64,000 nt of DNA from Flagellimonas flava (GCF_900129665.1 NZ_FQWL01000001.1:806001-870000), one strand, 5' to 3'; positions 26,173-34,963 are shown, numbered from the stretch's first letter. Notes: a model not told the origin generated them from the letters alone. Made by a program: numbers and translations.

Positions 26173-27672
26173 TTAGTTAGAAGTCTGATCAATAAACTCG
26201 TCCACATCCTTTTTAAACTTGGCCATGGAAGGAATATGGGTGTACATCATGTGGCCGGCCTCATAGTATTTCATGATGATGTTCTTTTTGAGTTCGGCAT
26301 CCAATCCCATATGGTCTATGGAACGTTCCACGCCGTAAAAAACGGTTGCAAGATCGTAGTAGCCGTTCAAAATCAGGATTTTTAGGTCCGGATTGCGTTT
26401 CATGGCGGAGGTCATGTCCGGCAGGGTGGTCACGGCCACCTGCATGTTCCAAATGATGTTCCCATTGTGATTCCAGTCCCATTTGAAGCCTTTACGGGTG
26501 CTGGCGGTTGTGGTGTAGCTCAAATCCTTTCGCACCTTAAGGTCGTTGTACAGATAGTCTTTAAAGGCGGCAATATAGGGTGGAGAAATAGCATCACTTT
26601 GAGGGTCGGTCAAGGAGTTTTGCGATAATAAATCCTCATTTACACCTGTGAACCTTGAGTCTAAACGACCCACTGTAAGTCCCTTATCCCTAAGGAGTTC
26701 CTGAAAATATTCTCCATTCGTAACCCGTAGGTCGGCCTTGAGATAGAAGTCTTGGCTCAGCCCGGAATAATCGGCCAGCTTTTGGGCCACTGCATTTCGT
26801 TCGGCAGCGCTCAATTGGTCGCCCTTGAGCAGGGCAGGAGCATACTCGTTTTGGGTAAAGGCACGTACTTCGTCCAAAAAGGCCTCCAAACTTTCCCCTT
26901 TGTTTTTTACTTTGTTGTGATACCAGGCCGTTGCTGCATAGGTGGGATAATGAATAAGGTAAGCGGTATCGTCTCCAGGTCCAAATAGCAAATGTTGTAG
27001 ATCAAAAACGGCGGATACCATGATTACCCCGTTCATGGCAATGCCCTTGTCTTGCAAATGTTTTACCAATCCCGCATTTCGGAAGGTACCGTAGCTTTCG
27101 CCCAACAAATACTTGGGTGCGTTCATTTTGCCGCTTCGGATAATGAATTGCTCTATGAACAGACCAATACTGCGAATATCTTGGTCCACGCCCCAGAAGT
27201 CCTCCCACTTGGCATCGCCAATGGGTTTGCTAAAGCCTACCCCTACGGGGTCTATCATGACCAAATCGGCCTTGTCCAAAATGGAATATTGATTGTTCAC
27301 CACCTTATAAGGAGCTGGCTTGGTATAGGCGGGATCATTGATTTCTATACGCTTTGGCCCCAAGACCCCAAAATGTAGCCAGAAGGAAGCGGACAAAGGC
27401 CCTCCGTTAAAGGCAAACACAATAGGCCTGTTGGTGGCATTTGTTTTTCTGTAGTGGGTAAAGCCAAATAGGGCGATGGGCTTGTCGTTTTCGTCCCGGA
27501 GCTGCACCGTTCCAGTTTCTGTGGCCAAGGATATCGTCTTTCCATTGATGGTAACCGATTGGGTGGAGCTAAAAATTTCCCCATCAGGGATTTCCTTTTT
27601 GGTTGTTTTTTCTTGTGCAAAGCATGGAAATGCAAGGAAAGCCAGGACTAGGGCAAAAGCCAATTTTTTCAT
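26173..27672 (-). CDS. Serine carboxypeptidase-like S10 family peptidase
   Basis: A 499-residue exported peptidase of family S10. Signal peptide MKKLAFALVLAFLAFPCFAQ; oxyanion region FAFNGGPLSASFW (87-99); the nucleophile Ser193 in LLGESYGTFRNAG; the acid in LNGYYDLATVF; and the catalytic His in YEAGHMMYTH. It acts on peptide or ester bonds outside the cytoplasm; bacterial S10 proteins of this kind are widespread in Bacteroidota but rarely characterised. Full length. Its 3' end carries repeat cluster B. Confidence 0.9.
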   Translation of the reverse strand: MKKLAFALVLAFLAFPCFAQEKTTKKEIPDGEIFSSTQSVTINGKTISLATETGTVQLRDENDKPIALFGFTHYRKTNATNRPIVFAFNGGPLSASFWLHFGVLGPKRIEINDPAYTKPAPYKVVNNQYSILDKADLVMIDPVGVGFSKPIGDAKWEDFWGVDQDIRSIGLFIEQFIIRSGKMNAPKYLLGESYGTFRNAGLVKHLQDKGIAMNGVIMVSAVFDLQHLLFGPGDDTAYLIHYPTYAATAWYHNKVKNKGESLEAFLDEVRAFTQNEYAPALLKGDQLSAAERNAVAQKLADYSGLSQDFYLKADLRVTNGEYFQELLRDKGLTVGRLDSRFTGVNEDLLSQNSLTDPQSDAISPPYIAAFKDYLYNDLKVRKDLSYTTTASTRKGFKWDWNHNGNIIWNMQVAVTTLPDMTSAMKRNPDLKILILNGYYDLATVFYGVERSIDHMGLDAELKKNIIMKYYEAGHMMYTHIPSMAKFKKDVDEFIDQTSN

Positions 27673-27736
27673 GAGGTTGGGTTGTTTTGATTTGACCTCA
27701 AAATAAGACTAAAAATTGATTTAATGTGGTTTTCAA

Positions 27737-27817
27737 GAGGGTATTTAAGAAAGTGTTCAGGTCCATGTCTTTGTCCAACTCCAATTTCCTTTTCAGGCGG
27801 TATTTGGACTTTAGGAA
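27737..27817 (-). pseudogene. Remnant of a second TPR-HTH regulator gene
   Basis: The minus strand reads FLKSKYRLKRKLELDKDM, then DLNTFLNTL. This is nearly the same as the last 27 residues of the intact TPR-HTH regulator 440 bases away (LKSKYRLKKKLELDKEM, then DLSSFLNTL). The nucleotide match is similarly high, and both lie in the same orientation. Nothing upstream of the fragment resembles the rest of the gene, and an in-frame stop lies 15 bases before the match. I read it as the 3' end of a deleted paralogue. The fragment has lost its original stop and runs on into unrelated sequence. Confidence 0.7.
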
Positions 27818-27922
27818 ACCACCGTGTATTAGATTTTATGGAAAAAAGGTTCAGATAAATTCGGAAAAACTAGTAAGAATAACCTTATAAATTGATATAT
27901 TCAGCCAGTTAAAACTTCAAAA

Positions 27923-28165
27923 ATGAAAAAACTATTTTATTTGTCGGCCATAATGTTTGTCTTTGCTTCGTTTGTAGCTTGTACAACGGAAAGCATGGAA
28001 GAGGCAGAAAATCTTCAGGTTTTGGAGGTTCAATCATCTTCTTCAGCTACCAACAGTTCTTCAAGGCCAAATTCAATGAGAAGTAGTGGTTCCTCATCGC
28101 GACCTATGAGCGCACAAAGTAATGTCAGCAGCAATAGCAGGGTGCAAACCATGAAAAGTAATTAA
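27923..28165 (+). CDS. Small serine-rich lipoprotein
   Basis: An 80-residue predicted lipoprotein, MKKLFYLSAIMFVFASFVAC with lipobox cysteine 20. The mature part is about 60 residues dominated by Ser, Asn and Arg (SSSSATNSSSRPNSMRSSGS and similar), without predicted structure. No family recognised. It converges with the TPR-HTH regulator, 12 bases from its stop, and lies between that gene and the remnant of its paralogue. An exported disordered or surface-tethered peptide is the best description. Confidence 0.6.
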   Translation: MKKLFYLSAIMFVFASFVACTTESMEEAENLQVLEVQSSSSATNSSSRPNSMRSSGSSSRPMSAQSNVSSNSRVQTMKSN

Positions 28166-28177
28166 AGAGATCAATTC

Positions 28178-30043
28178 TTAAAGGGTATTTAAAAAACTGC
28201 TTAAATCCATTTCCTTGTCCAATTCTAATTTCTTTTTTAATCGGTATTTGGACTTCAAGATACTGTCTGGCAATACATTTAACGTAGCTGCAATCTCCTT
28301 GGTGGTAAGGTTCATCCGTAAAAAGGCGGCAAGACGAATTTCTTTTTCTGAAATATCAGGATAAAGGGTCTTTAGTTTTTGGTCAAAGTCGTTATGGACT
28401 TCGGAGAAATAGGATTTAAAGACCTCCCAATCCTTGTCGGAGGCATTTTGCTTTTTAAGGAGCATGACGATGCGCCGGAACTCCATCTTGAACTTTTCCG
28501 GAGAGTTTTTAAGGCTTTCCAGGTTTTCTTTGAGCTCTTGGATAAAGGTATTCTTTTGCACCAAATGCAAAGTTTGGCTGGTCAGTTCTTTTTTCTTGTG
28601 CTCAATTTCCTGTTTGTATATTTCCTCTTGTTTTTCCCGAGCTATTTTGTTCTTTTTGATGCGTTGTCTAAAACCAAATACCAAAAGCCCTGAAAAGGCT
28701 AGGGCAGAGGCCATACCGCCGGCATAGAGGCCTTTGGTGAGTTTGTCCACCTTTGCTTTTTCGTTTAGGGTGTTGATTTCTTCTTCCTTCTTTTCAGTTT
28801 CGTAGATAGTCTCCAATTCCTCAATTGCCTTGGTTTTCTCAATAGAGAACAGACTGTCCTTGATTTTTTGCGAAGCGACATAATCTTCAAAGGCCGATTT
28901 GTAATTGCCTGCATTAACATATGCTTTGGACCTGTAACCCAATGCATGTTTAAGTTCATTGGAAATCTTAAGGGAGTCGGCCAAACGCACAGATTTGTCC
29001 AGATATTCTATAGCTCTTTTATTATTACCTAAAAGTGAATACGTTAAGCCTACATGATATAGTTCCAGTACATAGTTTAAAGAAGACTGGTCATAAGTGT
29101 TGATCTCGCCTGCTTTAGTGAAATAGTTCAGCGCTTCTTGGTAGTTCCCATTTTCCCTTTGAGCATATCCAATGTTGAAAAGGGCATTTGCCGCAGCTTC
29201 AGGAAAGTTAAATTCTTGACTGATTTCAAAACTTTCATTAAAGTATTCAATAGCCTTATAGTAATCCTTAAAGTAAATATAAACATTGCCTATATCATTG
29301 AGAACATGGGCACTATATTGGTTATCTGAAACTTCCCTGTAAATTTCATAGGCATTTGTAAAATTTTCTATCGCCTGATTAAAATCTTTTTGCTGATAGT
29401 TGAGCTTTCCAATATTTCTATAGACGTCACCCCTTCGGTAAACTTCCCTATCTATAGTATCTAATACTTCAAGGGCCTTCTTAAACGAGTTCATCGCATT
29501 CAAATATTGTCCGAGCTCATAATAATTGTTACCATTGGTATTTAATGAAACACCATACCTAAGGAAGTCTTTATTGTCCCACGAAATTTGTGTTACAGAG
29601 TCCATTAGTCGTATGGCATTCCTATAGTTACCTTTATCACCTTCAATTATCGATAGATTGGACAATGCTCCAGCAACGTTATCTTTTAAGTCATGTTGGG
29701 AAGCTAAATCAAGGGTTTTTTGAAAGTGAAGCGTTGCAGAATCCATTTTTCTTATGGTGAAGTAGTATCCACCTAGGCTAAAATTTCCAATGATCATGCC
29801 CAATGGATATGAATCACCTTCAGAAAGGGAGATAATTTCCAAAGCATACTGTTTCCCTTTTTCTGAATCCAGATAACTTGCGGTTTCATATAATTTTTCT
29901 AAAGTGGAAACTTTGGATGCAATTTCTTTTTGACTTTTTAAAACGGTATGTAAACTGTCGATACGCTTTTGACCCTGCAGCTGAGAAAATGTAAAAATTG
30001 GCCAAAACATGATAATCGTAAAAAGAGTTATCTGTTTTTTCAT
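28178..30043 (-). CDS. TPR-repeat membrane protein with C-terminal LuxR/SpoIIE-type HTH
   Basis: A 621-residue regulator with a signal/anchor (about 3-20), a periplasmic array of about nine TPR repeats (roughly 45-400; for example YYELGQYLNAMNSFKKALEV), one membrane helix (about 432-452), a coiled coil (about 455-515) and a cytoplasmic winged/helix-turn-helix domain (about 555-621, EKEIRLAAFLRMNLTTKEIA). This one-component sensor layout is common in Bacteroidota: TPRs bind an external partner and the C-terminus reads DNA. It lies divergently from the CDC-like gene across a 308-base gap rich in TCCAT boxes, making it the prime candidate controller (inference). Confidence 0.82.
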   Translation of the reverse strand: MKKQITLFTIIMFWPIFTFSQLQGQKRIDSLHTVLKSQKEIASKVSTLEKLYETASYLDSEKGKQYALEIISLSEGDSYPLGMIIGNFSLGGYYFTIRKMDSATLHFQKTLDLASQHDLKDNVAGALSNLSIIEGDKGNYRNAIRLMDSVTQISWDNKDFLRYGVSLNTNGNNYYELGQYLNAMNSFKKALEVLDTIDREVYRRGDVYRNIGKLNYQQKDFNQAIENFTNAYEIYREVSDNQYSAHVLNDIGNVYIYFKDYYKAIEYFNESFEISQEFNFPEAAANALFNIGYAQRENGNYQEALNYFTKAGEINTYDQSSLNYVLELYHVGLTYSLLGNNKRAIEYLDKSVRLADSLKISNELKHALGYRSKAYVNAGNYKSAFEDYVASQKIKDSLFSIEKTKAIEELETIYETEKKEEEINTLNEKAKVDKLTKGLYAGGMASALAFSGLLVFGFRQRIKKNKIAREKQEEIYKQEIEHKKKELTSQTLHLVQKNTFIQELKENLESLKNSPEKFKMEFRRIVMLLKKQNASDKDWEVFKSYFSEVHNDFDQKLKTLYPDISEKEIRLAAFLRMNLTTKEIAATLNVLPDSILKSKYRLKKKLELDKEMDLSSFLNTL

Positions 30044-30120
30044 GGAATGATGATTGTTTTACCAAGATACCAATTATATCATTTACCAAAATGCTCGATT
30101 CCAGAGGGTGAAAAGTGCTT

Positions 30121-30286
30121 GTCCATAAAAAGTCCATGAAATTATCCAATTCACAAAAATCAATAAAGCTCATTAAGTGCTGATTTTATTGATATTCACA
30201 GGTATTTTTAGCTTTTGGTAAAAACCTGCTGTCCATGGTGGTTTTCAATGAAATCCATGCTGCTTGTCCATACTTTGTCCATGGTG
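30121..30286. promoter_or_regulatory. Array of TCCAT(G) boxes between regulator and CDC-like gene
   Basis: The divergent gap holds six TCCAT-type boxes: GTCCAT at 30121, GTCCATG at 30132, GTCCATGGTG at 30231, TCCATG at 30254, GTCCAT at 30266 and again GTCCATGGTG at 30277. The two 10-mers are identical and 46 bases apart (within reach of about four helical turns). Such spacing is what repeated regulator sites look like. No clear Bacteroidota TTTG/TAnnTTTG promoter could be fixed by eye. Confidence 0.4.
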
Positions 30287-30351
30287 AAAATTAGGGATGG
30301 GCGTTTTTCTCCTCTAGGTTTAGGGTGTTGAATCCTAAAAACCAAAAAGTT

Positions 30352-31965
30352 ATGAAAACAAAACACCAAGCCTTAAGGGTATTTATGATAATGCTGGTAA
30401 GTGTATCGTTATTAGGTGTAATTTCCTGTGGTAGCGAAATTGAGCCTGTTGAACCACCAGTTGAAACCGGTGGAGGAGAAAACCCTGAGACTGAGACTCC
30501 AGAAGAGCCAACTCCTGAACCAGAAAACAATCAAGATCTTGATGCAATCAATGAGGCAATAGCTAACTTAAGCTATGATCCCGAACAAATTTTAAATGTT
30601 CAAAGCACCACCGGCACGGTGCCGACCAATGACCGAACCAATAAAAATACCGATTTGGGTTGGGTTACAGAATGTAGAACTATTGACTATAATATCCGTT
30701 CAAACTTTGAGGACGTAGTGGTCTTTGATCCAACTATAGGTGTAATTTACCCCGGAGCGTTGGTCATTGGAAATGGAGAATTATTGAATGGAGCTCCATT
30801 GCCCTTGCAAGTTTCCAAGGCACCGACAAAACTTAGGGTAGATTTACCCGGGATAGGAGAGGGCGGCAATATCACCGTGGATGATCCCACCTTTCAGAAT
30901 ACACAGGCGAGCATTGATGAGGCTCTGGAATATTGGAATTCCCAAATCCAACCTCAGGGTTATGAAATAGATGCGGACACTTATTTTGAGAAAACTACCG
31001 CATATAGCAGGGAACAAATGAGCCTTGATCTGGGTGTAAGCACCGAATGGTCCAAAGGGTCATCTTTTGAATCTCAATTTGATTATACAAAGACCACAGA
31101 GAAAAGAGTAGCTACGTTGTTGTATAGACAGGTTTTTTATGATGTGGTCATGGAAACCCCGGAAAGTCCTGCTGCCGTTTTTGGCAATGATGTAGATTTG
31201 GCAACGGCTCAGTCCATTCTTTCCAATGAAAATCCACCAGCCTATGTCAGCTCGGTGCAGTATGGAAGAATTATTATGATGCGCATGGAAACTACGGATA
31301 CGGAAACCGATGTAAACCTAGAAGCTGTTTTGGAATATAAAACCGCTAAAAAAGGCGCTACTGTTGAAATTAATGCGGAGTATGAGAAAATCATCAAAGA
31401 ATCGACCATTAATGTGGTGACTATCGGTGGAAACGCACAAGTAGCCACTGAAGTAATCACTGGTAGTGAAATAGAAGAAGGTAAAGGAGGTCTTAACTAT
31501 GTCATTTCAGAAGGAGCGCTCTATAGTCGTGATAACCCTGGAGCACCAATTGGTTATACCGTAAAGTATTTAAAGGATAACAGAATTGCGAAAATGGGGT
31601 ATAACACCGACTACCGTGTTGAAAAATGCACCACATTTGAGTATGTCCATAAGAATGCAAAGCTTAGAAAAGAGATTCTGGTGGATGTACGATTCCGATT
31701 CTCTTACAAAGTGAAGGGCACGCAGACGGTAAAAGAGACTGAATGGGAAAAAGTGGATAAACAGAACATATTCTTTAGCATGGCCCCACCCAAGGGCGCA
31801 CATGATGTCACGATTCAATTCCAGTTCTGGGACCTGGCTTGGAGAACCCTTGGGGAAAAAAAGCTTGGGTATTTGGATAAAGAATATTGTTATGAGGCCT
31901 ATTGTTCCAAGCGTGTTTTAGGTCTCTGCACTGAGTACACGTTCCAGAGTGTAAATTGTAATTAG
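30352..31965 (+). CDS. Cholesterol-dependent-cytolysin-like (CDCL) lipoprotein
   Basis: A 537-residue lipoprotein (signal MKTKHQALRVFMIMLVSVSL, lipobox cysteine 26). A Pro/Glu-rich linker (30-60) precedes a thiol-activated cytolysin domain. Family landmarks in order: VIYPGALVIGNGELL and LRVDLPG (131-167); VQYGRIIMMRMETT (302-315), matching YGRTIYVKLETT-type strands; the glycine pair in VVTIGGNAQVATEVITG (355-371), seen at the same place in pneumolysin-like toxins; and YTVKYLKDNRIAKMGYNTDY (402-421). In the last domain the Trp-rich undecapeptide is reduced to WDLAWRTLG (493-501), and no Thr-Leu cholesterol pair is evident, so cholesterol binding is unlikely. The ATG was chosen over an upstream GTG because it gives the exact lipoprotein signal. 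A pore-forming role is inferred from the family. Confidence 0.85.
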   Translation: MKTKHQALRVFMIMLVSVSLLGVISCGSEIEPVEPPVETGGGENPETETPEEPTPEPENNQDLDAINEAIANLSYDPEQILNVQSTTGTVPTNDRTNKNTDLGWVTECRTIDYNIRSNFEDVVVFDPTIGVIYPGALVIGNGELLNGAPLPLQVSKAPTKLRVDLPGIGEGGNITVDDPTFQNTQASIDEALEYWNSQIQPQGYEIDADTYFEKTTAYSREQMSLDLGVSTEWSKGSSFESQFDYTKTTEKRVATLLYRQVFYDVVMETPESPAAVFGNDVDLATAQSILSNENPPAYVSSVQYGRIIMMRMETTDTETDVNLEAVLEYKTAKKGATVEINAEYEKIIKESTINVVTIGGNAQVATEVITGSEIEEGKGGLNYVISEGALYSRDNPGAPIGYTVKYLKDNRIAKMGYNTDYRVEKCTTFEYVHKNAKLRKEILVDVRFRFSYKVKGTQTVKETEWEKVDKQNIFFSMAPPKGAHDVTIQFQFWDLAWRTLGEKKLGYLDKEYCYEAYCSKRVLGLCTEYTFQSVNCN

Positions 31966-32040
31966 GACAAGATAATGCAAGCAGTCGGCCGCTCAGGTTG
32001 GGTTCAACAACTTGATGCCGGCTGTTCTTTTATTCTAATT

Positions 32041-32096
32041 GTCATTCCGCACTTAATGTGGAGTCCAATAAAGTTTCCTGCTTTCGCGGGAATGAC
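32041..32096. repeat. REP-like inverted repeat behind mutS2
   Basis: GTCATTCC and its exact complement GGAATGAC bound a 56-base segment, with a nested near-hairpin TTCCTGC-TTTC-GCGGGAA at the right side. The motif GTCATTCC...GCGGGAATGAC is a widely seen extragenic palindrome. It sits between the convergent ends of the CDC-like gene and mutS2 and could serve as a bidirectional mRNA 3' end. Confidence 0.55.
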
Positions 32097-32104
32097 ACAA
32101 GGGT

Positions 32105-34276
32105 TTATTTTTTAGCTTCGACCAACTCTAACTGGTCCACACTCACCTGGGTGGTGAACATCCCATAATTGACAACGGCCTTTCCTTTTTCCAGAGTGTC
32201 GATGCTGCCCACTGCCTTTCCATCCTGCATACGAACACGGTCACCAATTTTGAAAACGGGTCTAGGTTTGTTCTTTTCCTTTTGGACGGATTTTTTCTTC
32301 TCTACCTTTTTTTCCTGGCGGACCTTTACGATTTTCTTTTCCAACTCTTGTGCTACCTGTTTTTTCTGTGCTTGTTTGGCCTTGGCTTGCTTTGCGGTTG
32401 TCTTTTTCCGTTTGCTGTTCTCGGTTTCCACAATGCGAAGGAGCTCAGAAATCAAGGGCCTTTTTTTGTTGTCGATGAAGTAACGTTCGGCTGCAGTGTT
32501 GACCTTATCGCCCAAATGGATCATTCGTTGGTTATGGTCATACAATTCCTGATAATTCTCCAATTTGGATTTGATCTTGGCATTTAGTTTTTCCAAACGT
32601 TCTGCTTCTTCACGGGCTTTTGTCTCTTCATCTTGTAGTCTAGAGCCCGTCTGCACCATCTTGGAGCGTTCTTTTTGTAATTTGGCAATGGTGGCATCAA
32701 AGCGTACCTTACCTCGCTCAATTTTTTTCTTCGCCTTATTGATCAGGCTATAGGGAATCCCATTTTTTTGGGCTACCTCAAAAGTGAACGAGCTTCCTGC
32801 TTCGCCCAGAATCAACTGAAAAGTAGGCTCCAAAGTCTTGGAATTGAACAGCATATTGGCGTTGGTGGCATGTGGCAATTCGTTGGCCAGTGCCTTTAGG
32901 TTGGCATAATGGGTGGTAATGACCCCATAGGCCTCACGTTCATAGAACACTTCCAAAAAGGCCTCTGCCAAAGCTCCTCCTAATTCAGGATCACTCCCTG
33001 TCCCAAATTCATCGATAAGGAACAGTGTTTTGCTGTTGCACTTTTTGAGGAACTGGTTCATGTTCTTCAATCGATAGCTGTAGGTGCTGAGATGATTTTC
33101 AATCGATTGGTTGTCCCCAATATCCGTCAAAATTTTATCGAACAAACAAACGGAACTTCTTTCATGAACGGGAATTAACAGCCCAGATTGAAGCATTACT
33201 TGAAGTAGTCCAATGGTTTTAAGGGTAATACTTTTTCCTCCAGCATTAGGTCCTGAAATGACAATAATCCTATTCTCCTTGTGCAACTGAATGGTCTGGG
33301 GCCAGGTTTTTTCGTTTTTAAGCTTATTCGTCAAAAACAACAAAGGATGATAGGCATCCCTAAGAAAAAGTTCCTTTTTGCTATTGATTTCAGGGAGTAG
33401 GGCATTCATTTCATCAGCATACTTGGCTTTGGCGGCGGTGACATCAATGTGGGTAAGGTAAGCTTGTTGAAGCTTCAACAAATAGGAGTGGGGGCGTATT
33501 TCATTGGTCAATTGGTTGAGGATACGTTGGATTTCCTCTTTCTCCTCAAACTCCAGATTGTTCAGTTCCCTAGCATAGGAAAGGGTGGCTTCTGGTACAA
33601 TGTACACAATGCTTCCCGTCTTGGAGCTGCCCATAACAGTGCCTTTGACCTTTTTGCGGTGCATGGCCTTTACGGCAAGTACCCTTCGGTTTTCCACTAC
33701 AGATTCTCGGATTTCATCCAGAAAGTCCTGACCTTGGTATCGCCCCAGAGCGGCAGCAAAGCTTTGATTGATTTTGCCGCGCACCTCATTGATTTGAATT
33801 CGGATGCTTTTTAACTCATCAGATGCGTTGTCCCTGATTTCCCCAAACTTATCAATAACGGCATCAATTGCAGCCGGAATTTGCGGCTGGAGTTCCAGTT
33901 CATGGGCATAGGAGGACAGTAACGGATAATATTCCTTGAATTTTTTAAAGAATTTCTGATGGATTTCGGCCGTTTTGCAAATGGCTCCAATTCGTCTGAA
34001 ACCTTGCACTTCCAAGGTGGTATTTTCAATGTCTAATAACTTAAGTTCCGCATTGATGGTATCAAAGCTATGGTTGGGAATGCGATTATCATTGGAAAAG
34101 GAGGCTAGATATTCCGAGGTCTGACCCAAAACGGCCATGAGGGTATCCAAATTCTGGATGGGAGCAATGTTAATCGCCCCTGCCTTTCCCAATTCGGTAT
34201 TGCATCGAGCCGCAACCTGTTCAGTTACGACTGGGAATTCTAAATCTTGGAGGGTTTTGGGATGAATGTGTTGCAT
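32105..34276 (-). CDS. mutS2: MutS2 family DNA-binding ATPase
   Basis: A 723-residue MutS2-type protein. The clamp/lever part (about 1-300) is followed by the ABC-type ATPase with Walker A GPNAGGKSITLKT (about 343-355), LFLIDEFGTGSDPELGG (Walker B/signature) and ITTHYANLKAL. After that come a long coiled coil and a Lys/Gln-rich linker. It ends with a small KOW/tudor-like barrel (FKIGDRVRMQDGKAVGSID). The C-terminal Smr nuclease domain of Bacillus MutS2 is absent, as is usual in Flavobacteriaceae. MutS2 proteins suppress recombination or rescue collided ribosomes, depending on the lineage. Confidence 0.92.
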   Translation of the reverse strand: MQHIHPKTLQDLEFPVVTEQVAARCNTELGKAGAINIAPIQNLDTLMAVLGQTSEYLASFSNDNRIPNHSFDTINAELKLLDIENTTLEVQGFRRIGAICKTAEIHQKFFKKFKEYYPLLSSYAHELELQPQIPAAIDAVIDKFGEIRDNASDELKSIRIQINEVRGKINQSFAAALGRYQGQDFLDEIRESVVENRRVLAVKAMHRKKVKGTVMGSSKTGSIVYIVPEATLSYARELNNLEFEEKEEIQRILNQLTNEIRPHSYLLKLQQAYLTHIDVTAAKAKYADEMNALLPEINSKKELFLRDAYHPLLFLTNKLKNEKTWPQTIQLHKENRIIVISGPNAGGKSITLKTIGLLQVMLQSGLLIPVHERSSVCLFDKILTDIGDNQSIENHLSTYSYRLKNMNQFLKKCNSKTLFLIDEFGTGSDPELGGALAEAFLEVFYEREAYGVITTHYANLKALANELPHATNANMLFNSKTLEPTFQLILGEAGSSFTFEVAQKNGIPYSLINKAKKKIERGKVRFDATIAKLQKERSKMVQTGSRLQDEETKAREEAERLEKLNAKIKSKLENYQELYDHNQRMIHLGDKVNTAAERYFIDNKKRPLISELLRIVETENSKRKKTTAKQAKAKQAQKKQVAQELEKKIVKVRQEKKVEKKKSVQKEKNKPRPVFKIGDRVRMQDGKAVGSIDTLEKGKAVVNYGMFTTQVSVDQLELVEAKK

Positions 34277-34328
34277 TTTCGTTTCCTAGCCCGGCAAAGA
34301 TAGGGAAAGCACCTGTTGACAAAGGGCT

Positions 34329-34931
34329 TTAGTTGTAGGTTCTGAAAACTTTTCCATTTTCTTTTCCCATAATACTTTTCACATAAGTGTCCACTGCCTT
34401 CCGCATGGATATAGGTGTATGGCCAGGAAAGTAGTCCTTGTAGCGCTCATAGGCATCTTCCACCAGTCCCAAGGAAACCACGTTCAGTCTGTATTTGCCG
34501 TTTGTCTCCAGGGCAGCTGCCTGTACAAAACTATGAATACCCCCGTTGACCATGGCAGCGCTGGCCGTCTTCACTACGGGGTCATCCGCAAGAATACCTG
34601 CGGAGAGCGTAATGGAACCCCCTGGGTTCAAAGCATGTTGCCCAACTCTGACCAAATTGACTTGTCCCATGAGCTTGCTCTTCAGGCCTATATAATAATC
34701 TTCTTCGGTTAAAGCGTCAAAGTCCGCCCATTTGGCTTCTCCTGCAATACAGACAATAGCATCAAACTTCCCCGCTTGAGAAAACAAAGCTTCAATAGAA
34801 CCGCTATCTGCAATATCAACCATAAAATCCCCTGAAGTTCTGCCCGCAATCATCACTTCGTGATTTTGATTAAGATATTCCGTAACTGTCTTTCCAATGG
34901 TACCCTTGCCACCTATGATGAGTATTTTCAT
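34329..34931 (-). CDS. Short-chain dehydrogenase/reductase
   Basis: A 200-residue Rossmann-fold protein starting MKILIIGGKGTIGKTVTEYL (GGKGTIG dinucleotide-binding loop). A short substrate-binding part follows: FDAIVCIAGEAKWADFDALT, TLSAGILADDPVVKTASAAM, NGGIHSFVQAAALET. The frame continues 38 codons upstream, but the earlier region has no fold and the ATG used starts exactly at the first beta strand. The usual YxxxK tyrosine is not seen, which fits the short, atypical SDR subgroup often annotated simply as 'short chain dehydrogenase'. Substrate unknown. Confidence 0.82.
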   Translation of the reverse strand: MKILIIGGKGTIGKTVTEYLNQNHEVMIAGRTSGDFMVDIADSGSIEALFSQAGKFDAIVCIAGEAKWADFDALTEEDYYIGLKSKLMGQVNLVRVGQHALNPGGSITLSAGILADDPVVKTASAAMVNGGIHSFVQAAALETNGKYRLNVVSLGLVEDAYERYKDYFPGHTPISMRKAVDTYVKSIMGKENGKVFRTYN

Positions 34932-34963
34932 TTTATTATGCTGTTTATTTTTAGTCGAAATTA

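Noticed and set aside
30352..31965. Calling the CDC-like protein a cholesterol-dependent cytolysin.
   Set aside because: The undecapeptide is largely lost and no Thr-Leu cholesterol pair is evident; only the CDC fold landmarks in domains 1-3 are supported.
32105..34276. Treating mutS2 as truncated because the Smr domain is missing.
   Set aside because: The protein ends in a folded barrel-like segment with a proper stop, and Smr-less MutS2 of this length is usual in flavobacteria.
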